Positions 24,175 through 32,560 of a stretch of DNA of 64,000 bases are shown piece after piece. The translations under genes were made by a program, and so were the position numbers. Within the stretch, counting starts at the first letter, position 1; every line of letters starts with the position of its first letter. Origin of the DNA: DASQMT01 sp963827335 (GTDB lineage Bacteria > Actinomycetota > Thermoleophilia > Solirubrobacterales > Solirubrobacteraceae); the NCBI GenBank assembly GCA_963827335.1, contig CAWHAP010000013.1, positions 124,001-188,000 on the forward strand. The letters are read 5' to 3'. Below the pieces are notes generated by a model. The model was not told where the DNA came from. It made no database searches and worked only from the letters and a program-made list of their open reading frames with translations.

Positions 24175-24645
24175 ATGGCCGTCGATGTGCAGTGCGAGAT
24201 CGAGATCCCCAGGCCGCGAGCCGAGGTCGCGGCGTACGCGTCCGATCCCGACCATGCGACGGCCTGGTACGCGAACATCAAGCAGGTCCACTGGGAGACC
24301 CCGCGGCCGCTCGCGGTCGGCTCGCGTCTCGCATTCGTCGCGAGCTTTCTCGGACGCCGGCTCGCGTACACCTACGAGATCAGGGAGCTCGTGCCCGGAG
24401 AGCGCCTGGTGATGAGCACCGCGCAAGGGCCGTTCCCGATGGAGACGACCTACACCTGGGACGACGCGCCGAGCGGTTCGACGCGCATGACGCTGCGCAA
24501 CCGCGGCGAGCCGGCCGGCTTCGCCAAGCTCACGGCGCCGGTGGTGACGCGGGCGATGCGCCGCGCGATGACCGGAGATCTCCGTCGCCTCAAGGGCCGG
24601 CTCGATTCCGGCGGCGCCTCGCCGCACCCTTCGGCCGCCGACTGA
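24175..24645 (+). CDS. SRPBCC-fold protein
   Basis: 156 residues. Typical SRPBCC pattern: CEIEIPRPRAEVAAYASDPDHATAWYANIKQVHWETP, then GRRLAYTYEIRELVPGERLVMST and a C-terminal helix (VVTRAMRRAMTGDLRRLKGRLD). Ligand-binding role presumed; substrate unknown. Directly follows the TfoX-domain gene. Confidence 0.75.
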   Translation: MAVDVQCEIEIPRPRAEVAAYASDPDHATAWYANIKQVHWETPRPLAVGSRLAFVASFLGRRLAYTYEIRELVPGERLVMSTAQGPFPMETTYTWDDAPSGSTRMTLRNRGEPAGFAKLTAPVVTRAMRRAMTGDLRRLKGRLDSGGASPHPSAAD

Positions 24646-24799
24646 GTGCCTGCGAGGGTCTCACGCTCGCCCTCGCCAGCCTGACCGCGCTCGGCGACCC
24701 AGACGTGGGATCGTGACGCGTGCAGGAGCCGGCGGCCGGAGGCTGGGCCGTGAAACCTCGCAGACGGGCGGCCCCGATGCGGCGGAAAGGAACGAGCTG

Positions 24800-26203
24800 A
24801 TGGCAGACACGCTCCAGGATGTCCTCGACGAGGCACCCGATCCGGTGGCGCTGCTGCGTGACTCGCAGATCGGCGCCTACGTCTACCCGGTGGTCCCCTA
24901 CGAGTTCAGCAACTGGCGCCGGGAGCAGCGGGCCTGGCGTGAGACCGCCGTCCTGTTCGACCAGTCGCATCACATGGTGAACCTGTTCCTGCGCGGGCCG
25001 GACGCGTCCAGGCTCGTCTCGGACACGGGCATCAACAGCATGGCCGACTTCCCCGTCGACATGGCCAAGCAGTTCGTGCCCACGACCCCCGCGGGGCACG
25101 TGATCGGGGACGGCATCCTCTTCCACCTCGACGAGGACGAGTTCGTGTGGGTCGGGCGCAACCCGGCGGCCAACTGGCTCGCGTACAGGGCGCAGACCGG
25201 CGGCTACGACGTCGAGGTCGAGTACGACGACCGCTCCCCGTCGCGGCCGTACGGCCGGTCGGTGACCCGCCGCTACTGGCGCTTCCAGATCCAGGGTCCG
25301 AACGCCTGGCCGGTGATCGAGCGCGTCAACGGCGGCCCGGTCGAGCAGCTGAAGTTCTTCCGGATGGCGCACATGAACGTCGCGGGAGCGCGCGTGCGCA
25401 CGTTGCGCCACGGCATGGCGGGCGCTCCGGGACTCGAGCTGTGGGGGCCGTACGAGACCTACGACGAGGTCCGCGAGGCGATCCTCGAGGCCGGCCGGGA
25501 GTTCGGCCTGGAGCCCTGCGGCGCGCGAGCGTACGCGTCGAACACGCTCGAGTCCGGCTGGATCCCGTCGCCGCTGCCGGCGATCTACACCGGCGAGGAG
25601 CTGCGCGGCTACCGCGAGTGGCTCGGCGCCGACAGCTATGAGGCCAACAACGCCCTCGCCGGCAGCTTCGTATCGGAGACCATCGAGGACTACTACCTGA
25701 ACCCATGGGAGCTCGGCTACGGCCCGTTCGTGAAGTTCGACCACGACTTCATCGGTCGCGACGCCCTCGAGCAGGTCGATCCCGAGACCCAGCGCAAGAA
25801 GGTCACGCTGGCCTGGGAGGCCGAGGACGTGATCAGGATCGTCGGGTCGCTGTTCGACCCCGACGAGGAGCCCTGCCAGTTCTTCGATCTCCCGATCGCC
25901 AACTACGGGTCCTCGAACTTCGACTCCGTGCTCGACGCCGGCGGGAACCTCGTGGGCTTTTCGATGTTCACCGGCTTCAGCGCCAACGAGAAGCGGGTGC
26001 TCTCGCTGGCCACGGTCGATCCCGGCGTCCAGCTCGGCACCGAGGTCCACGTCGTGTGGGGAGAGCCGCATGGCGGCTCGCGCAAGACGACCGTGGAGCC
26101 GCACCGCCAGCTCAGCGCGCGGGCGATCGTCAGCCCGGCGCCGTACTCGGCCACCGTCCGGCGCGACTACGCCGACGGGTGGCGAACCGCCGACGCACGC
26201 TGA
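24800..26203 (+). CDS. LigM/GcvT-like tetrahydrofolate-dependent demethylase or aminomethyltransferase
   Basis: 467 residues from the ATG at 24800, with GGAAAGGAA upstream. GcvT-fold protein: VLFDQSHHMVNLFLRGPDASRLVSDTGIN near 50-80, FQIQGPNAWPVIERV near 160-180, GAPGLELWGPYETYDEV near 210-225, and a C-terminal barrel. The YPVVPYEFSNWRREQRAWRETA opening and the length match the LigM/DesA-like group that moves a methyl group from aryl methyl ethers to THF, rather than the ~370-residue glycine-cleavage T protein. The actual methyl donor is not shown by the sequence. Confidence 0.7.
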   Translation: MADTLQDVLDEAPDPVALLRDSQIGAYVYPVVPYEFSNWRREQRAWRETAVLFDQSHHMVNLFLRGPDASRLVSDTGINSMADFPVDMAKQFVPTTPAGHVIGDGILFHLDEDEFVWVGRNPAANWLAYRAQTGGYDVEVEYDDRSPSRPYGRSVTRRYWRFQIQGPNAWPVIERVNGGPVEQLKFFRMAHMNVAGARVRTLRHGMAGAPGLELWGPYETYDEVREAILEAGREFGLEPCGARAYASNTLESGWIPSPLPAIYTGEELRGYREWLGADSYEANNALAGSFVSETIEDYYLNPWELGYGPFVKFDHDFIGRDALEQVDPETQRKKVTLAWEAEDVIRIVGSLFDPDEEPCQFFDLPIANYGSSNFDSVLDAGGNLVGFSMFTGFSANEKRVLSLATVDPGVQLGTEVHVVWGEPHGGSRKTTVEPHRQLSARAIVSPAPYSATVRRDYADGWRTADAR

Positions 26204-26228
26204 GCGCCACCGCGGTGGACCGTGGCGC
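26204..26228 (+). terminator. Hairpin after the LigM-like gene
   Basis: GCGCCAC at 26204-26210 pairs with GTGGCGC at 26222-26228 around an 11-nt loop, starting 1 nt past the stop. An alternative perfect 12-bp palindrome CCACCGCGGTGG lies inside. Confidence 0.4.
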
Positions 26229-26354
26229 GCGGCAACGTGCCAAGACGCTCCCCCGACATGCTCTGGGACGTTTACTGTTCGGTACCTGCAGTGACAGGAG
26301 AGCGACGGCGCCCGGTCGGGCACGAGGCTTCAGTTGGGGCGGTCAGGAGTACCG

Positions 26355-28505
26355 GTGCACACGCTGGACCGCGAATCGCGGCGCCCGGTGCCCCTGCAGC
26401 CCGCCGTCGACCGCAGCGCGATCGCAAGGGTCGGATTCGTGCGCTCGGCCGGCCATCTCGGCGCGTTGTGGGGCCTCGCCTTCGTGCTGCCGCTGTTCCA
26501 CCTGCTCGGCGACAACGCGGAGTTCTTCGTCGCGCGCGGCAGCACGCGGCTCGACATCCTCCTGCTCGCGTTCGGCTACGGGCTGGTGCCGCCGCTCATG
26601 GCCGGCGCGCTGGTCTGGGCCGTGGTGCAGCTCCGGCCCGCGCTCGGCCGCGGGATGCACGTCGCCCTGGTCGGCCTGCTCGCGTCCGCGGTCGCCCTGC
26701 CTCCGCTGGGCCGCGCCCTGTCGGGCTCTGCGGTCGCGGTGGCGGTCGCGGCCTCCCTCGGGGCCGGCTTCGCCGTGGTGTACATGCGGGCGGCGGGCGT
26801 GCGGCTGTTCCTGACCGTCCTGGCACCCACGCCGGTGGTCGTGATCGCCCTGTTCCTCGTGTCGTCGCCGGTGTCGAAGCTGATCATGCCGCGCGAGGCG
26901 TCCGGGGCGGCGGCCGCATCGCCGGGATCCTCGACGCCGGTCGTCCACGTGATCCTCGACGAGCTGCCGGTCACGACGCTCAGCGACGGCGACGGCAGGT
27001 TCGACGCCCGGCGCTATCCGAACCTCGCGCGGTTCGTGCGGGGAGCGACGTGGTATCGCGATGCGACGACGGTCGCGGACATGACGACGGGGGCGGTGCC
27101 CGCTCAGCTCACGGGAATGCGACCGAGGGCCGGTGCGCTCCCGATCGCCCAGGATCATCCGAACAGCCTGTTCACGCTCTTCGCCCAGAGCCACGACCTG
27201 ATCGTGGAGGAGCCCATCACCGACGTCTGCCCGGATCGCCTGTGCGCGGAGGGCGAGCCGCCGACCGGCGAGCGGCTGCAGGCGCTGGCCGCGGATCTCG
27301 GGATCGTCGCGCGATACCTGCTGCTGCCGGCTGACCTGCAGCGAGGGCTGCCGGCGATCGACCAGGACTGGGACGGGTTCGGCGTCGAGGACCACGAGGA
27401 GGACGTGCGGCCGGGCGAGCGCTCCGGGCCGCCCGAGGAGCCGCCGCCCGGCCGCACCGGCGTGCCCCTGAGCCGGGTCAAGGGCGTCCTCGGCTGGGCG
27501 AACGTGACTGCCGCGCTCGATCGCCCCTTCACCCGCCCGCCCCTCGTGTTCATGCACTCGAAGCTGCCGCACGCCTCTTGGCGGTTCCTCCCCGACGGCC
27601 GCCGCTACCCGCTGCACCGCGAGCGATACCCCGGCGGGAGCAAGGCGTGGCCCGGCCGTCAGTGGGTCGTCGACCGGAGCTTCCAGCGCCACGTCCTCCA
27701 GACGCAGTTCACGGACGCCCTGGTCGGGCGCCTGTTCGACCGGCTCCGCGCGAGGGGACTCTATGACGAGGCCGTGATCGTCGTGACCGCCGATCACGGC
27801 GCGTCGTTCCGCGCCGGCCAGCCACGCCGCCGTCCGACGAAGGACAACCTGGCCGACATCGCGGGCGTGCCGTTCATCGTCAAGCGGCCCGGCCAGCGAC
27901 ACGGCAGGATCGACCACGGCGCCGTGCGGACCGTCGACGTCCTGCCCACGATCGCCAAGGCGGCGGGCGTGCGCATGCCGTGGAAGACCGACGGGATGCC
28001 CGCCGACGAGCGCCGCGGCGCGGGCGCCGCGCCGATCGACGTGCTCTACAGCCAGCTCGGCACGTCGACGACGCTGCCGCTGCGCACCGTCGTCCGGCAG
28101 CGCAGGGCGCGAGACGCCTACGAGGCGAGGCTCCTGCGCCATGGGGTGTACGCGATCGGCCCGCGCCCCGATCTGATCGGCACGCCGGTCGCGTCCGTCC
28201 CCACGCGGTCGACGCGTGCCCGCGCGACGGTGGACGAGCCCGGCGCCTTCCGCGCCGTGGACCTCCAGGGACGCGTGCTGCCGGCGTTCGTGTCGGGTGT
28301 CGTGACCGGGGTGGCGGCGGACGCCGTGCTCGCCGTCGCCGTCAACGGGCGCGTCGCGCAGTCGACCCGCGCCGAGCCCGTTGCCGGCCGGCTCGAGTAC
28401 GAGGCGCTCGTCCCGCCAGGGTCACTGCGAGCCGGCACCAACTCGGTCGCCGTGCTCCAGGTCCTGCCCGGCGACCGGCTCCGCAGGATCGGCGGCACGC
28501 GATGA
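26355..28505 (+). CDS. Membrane sulfatase-like hydrolase/transferase
   Basis: 716 residues from the GTG at 26355, chosen because AGGAG lies 5 nt upstream. Five or so TM segments (about 25-175) precede an extracytoplasmic sulfatase/alkaline-phosphatase-fold domain (about 195-620): VVHVILDELPVTTL (first metal Asp-rich strand), MTTGAVPAQLTGMRP around the likely nucleophile Thr, FMHSKLPHASW, and VIVVTADHGASF with the D-H metal ligands. A C-terminal beta domain follows. The layout resembles lipoteichoic-acid-synthase-like or phosphoglycerol-transferase enzymes, so a cell-envelope role is likely. Confidence 0.75.
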   Translation: MHTLDRESRRPVPLQPAVDRSAIARVGFVRSAGHLGALWGLAFVLPLFHLLGDNAEFFVARGSTRLDILLLAFGYGLVPPLMAGALVWAVVQLRPALGRGMHVALVGLLASAVALPPLGRALSGSAVAVAVAASLGAGFAVVYMRAAGVRLFLTVLAPTPVVVIALFLVSSPVSKLIMPREASGAAAASPGSSTPVVHVILDELPVTTLSDGDGRFDARRYPNLARFVRGATWYRDATTVADMTTGAVPAQLTGMRPRAGALPIAQDHPNSLFTLFAQSHDLIVEEPITDVCPDRLCAEGEPPTGERLQALAADLGIVARYLLLPADLQRGLPAIDQDWDGFGVEDHEEDVRPGERSGPPEEPPPGRTGVPLSRVKGVLGWANVTAALDRPFTRPPLVFMHSKLPHASWRFLPDGRRYPLHRERYPGGSKAWPGRQWVVDRSFQRHVLQTQFTDALVGRLFDRLRARGLYDEAVIVVTADHGASFRAGQPRRRPTKDNLADIAGVPFIVKRPGQRHGRIDHGAVRTVDVLPTIAKAAGVRMPWKTDGMPADERRGAGAAPIDVLYSQLGTSTTLPLRTVVRQRRARDAYEARLLRHGVYAIGPRPDLIGTPVASVPTRSTRARATVDEPGAFRAVDLQGRVLPAFVSGVVTGVAADAVLAVAVNGRVAQSTRAEPVAGRLEYEALVPPGSLRAGTNSVAVLQVLPGDRLRRIGGTR

Positions 28506-28595
28506 CCGCGATCCAGCTTCCGTGAAGCGATCGCGCGCGCCGTCCGGCCGGACGTCGTTTGCGCACCTGCACGCACGGTTATCCAGGAGGACGCG

Positions 28596-29369
28596 ATGGC
28601 CGGCAGCTACGTGGTGACAGGAGGCGGGCGCGGCGTCGGTCGCGCGGTCGTGGAGGCGCTGCTGAGATCCGGCGGCATCGTCGTGGTCGTCGAGCTGGGA
28701 CCTGCGACGCCCGAATGGATCACGACACACCCCGCGCGCGAGCGTGTCTCCGTCGTGACGGGCGATGCCGGCGACGAGGCGGTCGCGCGGTCCGCGGCCG
28801 ACGAGGCGCGGCGGCTGGCGCCGCTGGCCGGCTGGGTCAACAACGCCGCCGTCTTCCAGGACGCCGCGCTCGACGACACGCCGCCCGCGGCGGTGCTCGA
28901 GCTGATCCAGCGCAATCTCGCGCCCGTCGTCACGGGCTGCTCGACGGCCGTGCGAGCGTTCCTGCAGGCCGGCACCCCGGGCGCGATCGTGAACGTCTCC
29001 TCGCATCAGGCGCGGCGGCCCGTCCCCGGTTGCCTGCCGTACGCGACGGCCAAGGCCGCCATCGAAGGTCTCACCCGCGCCGTCGCCGTCGATCACGGCG
29101 GCGCAGGCATCCGCGCCAACGCGGTCGCGCTCGGAACGATCGCCGTCGAGCGCTACGACGCCGACGCCGCGTCCCTGCCGCCGCCCGAGGCCGCGCGGAT
29201 CGCGCGCGAGACAGGCATGCTCCACGCGCTCGAGCGGGTCGGCCTGCCCGAGGAGGCCGCCGACACGATCGCGTACCTGCTCTCCGACGGCGCCAGCCTC
29301 ATCACGGGAGCGACGATCGCGGTCGACGGAGGGCGTTCGGTCCTGGCCCGGGAGCCGCAACCCGCGTGA
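28596..29369 (+). CDS. Short-chain dehydrogenase/reductase (SDR)
   Basis: 257 residues, with CAGGAGG before the ATG. TGGGRGVG cofactor loop near residue 9, NNAA at about 85, catalytic Ser in NVSSHQ and Tyr-x3-Lys in YATAKAA. Ends with ITGATIAVDGG, as in FabG-like oxidoreductases. Substrate unknown. Converges on the 2OG-oxygenase gene with a 24-bp gap. Confidence 0.8.
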   Translation: MAGSYVVTGGGRGVGRAVVEALLRSGGIVVVVELGPATPEWITTHPARERVSVVTGDAGDEAVARSAADEARRLAPLAGWVNNAAVFQDAALDDTPPAAVLELIQRNLAPVVTGCSTAVRAFLQAGTPGAIVNVSSHQARRPVPGCLPYATAKAAIEGLTRAVAVDHGGAGIRANAVALGTIAVERYDADAASLPPPEAARIARETGMLHALERVGLPEEAADTIAYLLSDGASLITGATIAVDGGRSVLAREPQPA

Positions 29370-29393
29370 GGTCGCGCTCGCTCGCGGGTGCGC

Positions 29394-30119
29394 TCACCTG
29401 GCGTCGTGGAAGATGACGCCCATCGCGGTCCGCCGGCCCCGGGTCACGGTCCCGAGACCGTGGCGCATCCCGATGCGGTGATAGCCGTTCCTGCCCTTGT
29501 TGGGCCGCTGCCGGGTGGGGAAGATCACGAACGCCCCCTGCGGTGGCTTGAGCACGTGCGCACGGCTCTGTGCGCGCGGGCGCTGCTCCATGAGCACGAA
29601 CTCGCCGCCCTCGAAGTCCACCCCGGGCCGCGACAGGATGGTCAGGATCTGGAATGGGAAGTAGACGTCGCCGTAGAGGTCCTGGTGGAGCGCGTTCCAG
29701 TCGCCCTCCCCGTAGCGCAGGATCAGCGGCGTCGGCCGTTCCTGCCCGGCCCTGCGGCACCGGTCGAGCAGGTCGTCGTGCTCGGGCGGGAACGTGACGT
29801 CGTCTCCGCGCAGCAGCTGCGCCCAGTCGTTGGCGATGGGTGCGAGATGCCGGTAGAACGCCGTGCGCAGCGCGGCGATGGTGTCGGGCAGCGGGTAGTC
29901 GAAGTAGCGGTAGCGGCCGTCGCCGAAGCGATGGCGGGCCATGTCGATCGTCGAGCGGAAGCGACCGCCGTCGAACAGGTCGGCGAGCGCTTCGCACTCG
30001 GGCGCGTCGAGCAGCGGCGCGGTGATCGCGTGGCCGCGGCCGTCGAGTTGCTCGCGGAGCTCGCTCCAGTCGAGCTCGTCGACGCGGTCGCGGATCGTGG
30101 TGGTGCTGGCGGTGCTCAT
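29394..30119 (-). CDS. 2OG-Fe(II) oxygenase (prolyl-hydroxylase-like)
   Basis: 241 residues from the ATG at 30119, with AAGGAG just upstream. DSBH fold: H-x-D in ALHQDLYGD (about 143-151), GVDFEGGEFVLMEQRPRAQS, FPTRQRPNKGRNGYHRIGMRHGLGTVTRGRR with the distal His and the 2OG-binding Arg. Family members hydroxylate protein side chains or act on damaged nucleobases; the DLYGDVYFPFQ context is like stand-alone bacterial members of unknown substrate. Sits beside the inverted-repeat element. Confidence 0.8.
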   Translation of the reverse strand: MSTASTTTIRDRVDELDWSELREQLDGRGHAITAPLLDAPECEALADLFDGGRFRSTIDMARHRFGDGRYRYFDYPLPDTIAALRTAFYRHLAPIANDWAQLLRGDDVTFPPEHDDLLDRCRRAGQERPTPLILRYGEGDWNALHQDLYGDVYFPFQILTILSRPGVDFEGGEFVLMEQRPRAQSRAHVLKPPQGAFVIFPTRQRPNKGRNGYHRIGMRHGLGTVTRGRRTAMGVIFHDAR

Positions 30120-30186
30120 GCTCCTTGAACGCCCCGGCGCCCCGTGGTGTGAGATCACCCGGGCCGTGGCAGCCTCGGTGTGAACG

Positions 30187-30469
30187 CCGGCGCGAGCGGC
30201 GGCCCCGGCGAACGTCAACGGCGGGCATCGAGGGGAGGGGGTCAGGGGAGCGGCGTTCCTTCGAGCCCCTCAACGTCGTAAGGCCGCAGACGATCGGGCC
30301 GCGTACGACGTTGAGGGTGGTATAGGACCCGAACGTCGTACTGCCGCAGGCGATCGGGCGGCGTACGACGTTGGGCGACGTTCGCGGGCCCGGAGGAGCG
30401 CCGCTTCCCCTGACCCCCCTCCCCTCGATGCCCGCCTTTGACGTTCGCCGGGCCCGCCGCTCGCGCCGG
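30187..30469. repeat. 283-bp inverted-repeat element with ~70-bp arms
   Basis: Arm 30187-30255 is the near-perfect reverse complement of 30399-30469 (two mismatches and two single-base indels). Between them lie two related palindromes: 30268-30316 with perfect 13-bp arms (CCTCAACGTCGTA) and 30332-30372 with 9-bp arms (AACGTCGTA), which are also direct repeats of each other over about 40 bp. No ORF is supported inside and no target-site duplication is obvious. Could be a MITE-like non-autonomous element or a structured regulatory region between two divergent genes. Confidence 0.7.
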
Positions 30470-30515
30470 AGACACGCGCCTCGCCCTGATCGGTGAGGCG
30501 ATAGGTCTGAGGCGG

Positions 30516-30593
30516 GAATCGGCGCTGCTCAGCGGCAGCGCGCAGCTGGCCGACGCCCTGACCGAGGCCGACCTGGTCGACGAGTTCCGGGCG
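30516..30593 (+). pseudogene. Fragment of a dihydrofolate-reductase/RibD-C family gene
   Basis: One frame reads LLSGSAQLADALTEADLVDEFR, which matches the conserved GSAELxRALxxADLVDEYR stretch before the last strands of DHFR-family (RibD C-terminal) proteins. No start, cofactor motif or remaining C-terminus is present; the ECF41 promoter begins 29 bp later. Read as a remnant cut off on both sides, perhaps by the neighbouring repeat element. Confidence 0.45.
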
Positions 30594-30621
30594 ACGCGCG
30601 GGGAGCCGATCCGGCGCGAAC

Positions 30622-30648
30622 TGTCACAGGCGGTGCCGCTCGCTCGTC
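30622..30648 (+). promoter_or_regulatory. ECF41-type promoter, TGTCACA-N16-CGTC
   Basis: TGTCACA at 30622-30628 and CGTC at 30645-30648, separated by 16 nt, match the published target of ECF41 sigma factors. The ATG of the epimerase-like gene is 31 nt further, with GAGAGGAG between. Confidence 0.75.
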
Positions 30649-30679
30649 CTAATGGGAAAATGAGACGAGAGGAGCCGTC

Positions 30680-31642
30680 ATGAAGATCTATGTCGCCGGC
30701 GCAACGGGCGTGCTCGGCAGAGCGCTCGTCCCCCAGCTCGTGGCGCGCGGCCACGAGGTGGTCGGGATGACCAGGAGCGCATCGAAGCAGGACCTGGTGC
30801 GGAGCCTGGGAGCGCGCCCGGTCGTGGCCGACGCCCTGGACCCCGACGCGGTCGCGGAAGCGGTGGCGTCCGCCGAGCCCGACGTGATCGTGCATCAGCT
30901 CACGGCGCTGTCCGGGAAGATGAGCATCCGCGACGCGCGGCACCCCGAGCGCTCCCCGATGGCGAAGATGACCAACCGCCTGCGCATCGAGGCGACCGAC
31001 CACCTCCTGGCGGCCGGTCGCGCCGTCGGCGCGCGGCGCTTCGTGGCGCAGAGCTTCGGGGCCTTCCGCTTCGCCCACACGGGCGGCCCGGTGCAGACCG
31101 AGGCCGATCCCCTCGATCCCGACCCGCCGGCGCCGCTGCGGCCGGTGGTGGAGGGGCTCCTCCATCTCGAGAAGGCGGTGACGACGATCGAGTGGGGCGA
31201 GGGTCTCGCGTTGCGCTACGGCGGCTTCTACGGTCCGGGGACCTCGACCAGCCTGGCGCCGGATGCCGTGATGGCCGCACCGATCCGCAAGCGCCGGTTC
31301 CCGATCATCGGGAACGGTGGCGGCGTCTTCTCGCACATCCACGTCGACGACGCCGCGGCGGCGACCGCGCTGGCGGTCGAGCACGGCCGGTCGGGCGTCT
31401 ACTACATCGTCGACGACGAGCCCGCCCCGGTGCGGGAGTGGCTGCCGGTGCTGGCGGGCGCGCTGGACGCCAAGCCACCGAGGCACGTGCCGCGCTGGCT
31501 GGGGCGGCTGGCGGCCGGGGAGGCGGCAGCCATCGTGATGACCGAGGCGCGGGGCGCCTCGAACGCCAAGGCCAAGCGCGAGCTCGGCTGGCAGCCGGGC
31601 TATGCGAGCTGGCGGCAGGGCTTCGCGCAGGGACTCGGCTGA
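30680..31642 (+). CDS. NAD(P)-dependent epimerase/oxidoreductase (extended SDR) of ECF41 operon
   Basis: 320 residues. Extended SDR fold with GATGVLGR near residue 8 binding NAD(P), DALDPDAVAEAV, and LRYGGFYGPGTS near 175. The usual Tyr-x3-Lys is not clear, as in many NmrA/epimerase-like members. ECF41 genes are known to neighbour carboxymuconolactone decarboxylases, oxidoreductases or epimerases that they regulate, and here the ECF41 gene follows by 3 bp. Probably a redox or sugar-nucleotide-like enzyme; substrate unknown. Confidence 0.8.
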   Translation: MKIYVAGATGVLGRALVPQLVARGHEVVGMTRSASKQDLVRSLGARPVVADALDPDAVAEAVASAEPDVIVHQLTALSGKMSIRDARHPERSPMAKMTNRLRIEATDHLLAAGRAVGARRFVAQSFGAFRFAHTGGPVQTEADPLDPDPPAPLRPVVEGLLHLEKAVTTIEWGEGLALRYGGFYGPGTSTSLAPDAVMAAPIRKRRFPIIGNGGGVFSHIHVDDAAAATALAVEHGRSGVYYIVDDEPAPVREWLPVLAGALDAKPPRHVPRWLGRLAAGEAAAIVMTEARGASNAKAKRELGWQPGYASWRQGFAQGLG

Positions 31643-31645
31643 GCG

Positions 31646-32560
31646 ATGACCGACGAGGAGTTCGGCGAGCTCCGCCCGTCGGCGTTCGCCATCGCCTATC
31701 GGATGCTCGGCAGCGTGAGCGAGGCGGAGGACGTGGTGCAGGACGGCTTCCTCCGCCTCCACCAGGTGCGCAAGCGCGGCGAGCGGATCGAATCGCCCCG
31801 TGCCTACCTGTCGACGGTGGTCTCGCGCCTCGCGCTGGACCAGCTCCGGTCGGCGCGGGTCCAGCGCGAGACCTACGTCGGCGAGTGGCTGCCGGAGCCG
31901 CTCGTGGCGAACGCCGATGACGATCCGGCCCGCAAGGCCGAGATCGCGGACTCGCTGTCGCTCGCCTTCCTCGTCCTGCTCGAGAGCCTGTCGCCCGAGC
32001 AGCGCGCCGCGTACCTGCTGCGCGACGTCTTCGACGAGCCGTACGACCGGATCGCGGAGATCGTCGGCACGAGCGAGCAGAACGCCCGCCAGCTCGCCGC
32101 ACGGGCCCGCCGCCACGTCGAGGAGCGGCGCCCCCGGTACGAGGCCTCGCGCGAGCAGCGCGACGCGCTCGCGACCCGGTTCTTCGCGGCCGCCCAGGAG
32201 GGCGACCTGGAAGGGCTGGAAGCGCTGCTGGCCAGCGACGTCGTGCTGCGCGGCGACGGCGGCGGCAAGGCACCCGCGGTCAAACGTGCGCTCCACGGCC
32301 GTGCGAAGGTCGCGCGCACGCTCATCGGGGGCCTGCGCGCCGCAGCCCGCTCCGGCGCGGTGATGCGCCGCGAGGAGGTCAACGGGCAGCCCGGCGCGCT
32401 GCTCCTCGATCGCGACGGCAGGCTGATCGGCGTGATGAGCCTCGACGTCGCGGAGGGCCAGATCCAGGGCGTGAGCGCGATCGTCAACCCGGAGAAGCTG
32501 CGCCACCTGGGGCCCGGGACCGACCTGCGCGCGCTGCTGCGCGAGCGACGTCCCGCCTAG
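31646..32560 (+). CDS. ECF41-family sigma factor with SnoaL-like C-terminal domain
   Basis: 304 residues. Region 2 (FAIAYRMLGSVSEAEDVVQDGFLRL) and region 4 (LSPEQRAAYLLRDVFDEPYDRIAEIVGTSEQNARQLAARAR) are followed by a ~110-residue SnoaL-like domain (about 175-290: FFAAAQEGDLEGLEALLASDVVLRGDGGGK). ECF41 hallmarks are present: WLPEPL in the linker and NPEKL near the C-terminus. In this family the C-terminal domain acts as a fused regulator instead of an anti-sigma protein. Its TAG stop shares CTAG with the convergent paralogue. Confidence 0.9.
   Translation: MTDEEFGELRPSAFAIAYRMLGSVSEAEDVVQDGFLRLHQVRKRGERIESPRAYLSTVVSRLALDQLRSARVQRETYVGEWLPEPLVANADDDPARKAEIADSLSLAFLVLLESLSPEQRAAYLLRDVFDEPYDRIAEIVGTSEQNARQLAARARRHVEERRPRYEASREQRDALATRFFAAAQEGDLEGLEALLASDVVLRGDGGGKAPAVKRALHGRAKVARTLIGGLRAAARSGAVMRREEVNGQPGALLLDRDGRLIGVMSLDVAEGQIQGVSAIVNPEKLRHLGPGTDLRALLRERRPA

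Noticed and set aside
24646..24799. Possible riboswitch before the LigM-like gene
   Set aside because: The 154-nt leader is GC-rich with several hairpins, but I could not match it to the glycine, THF, SAM, SAH or cobalamin consensus.
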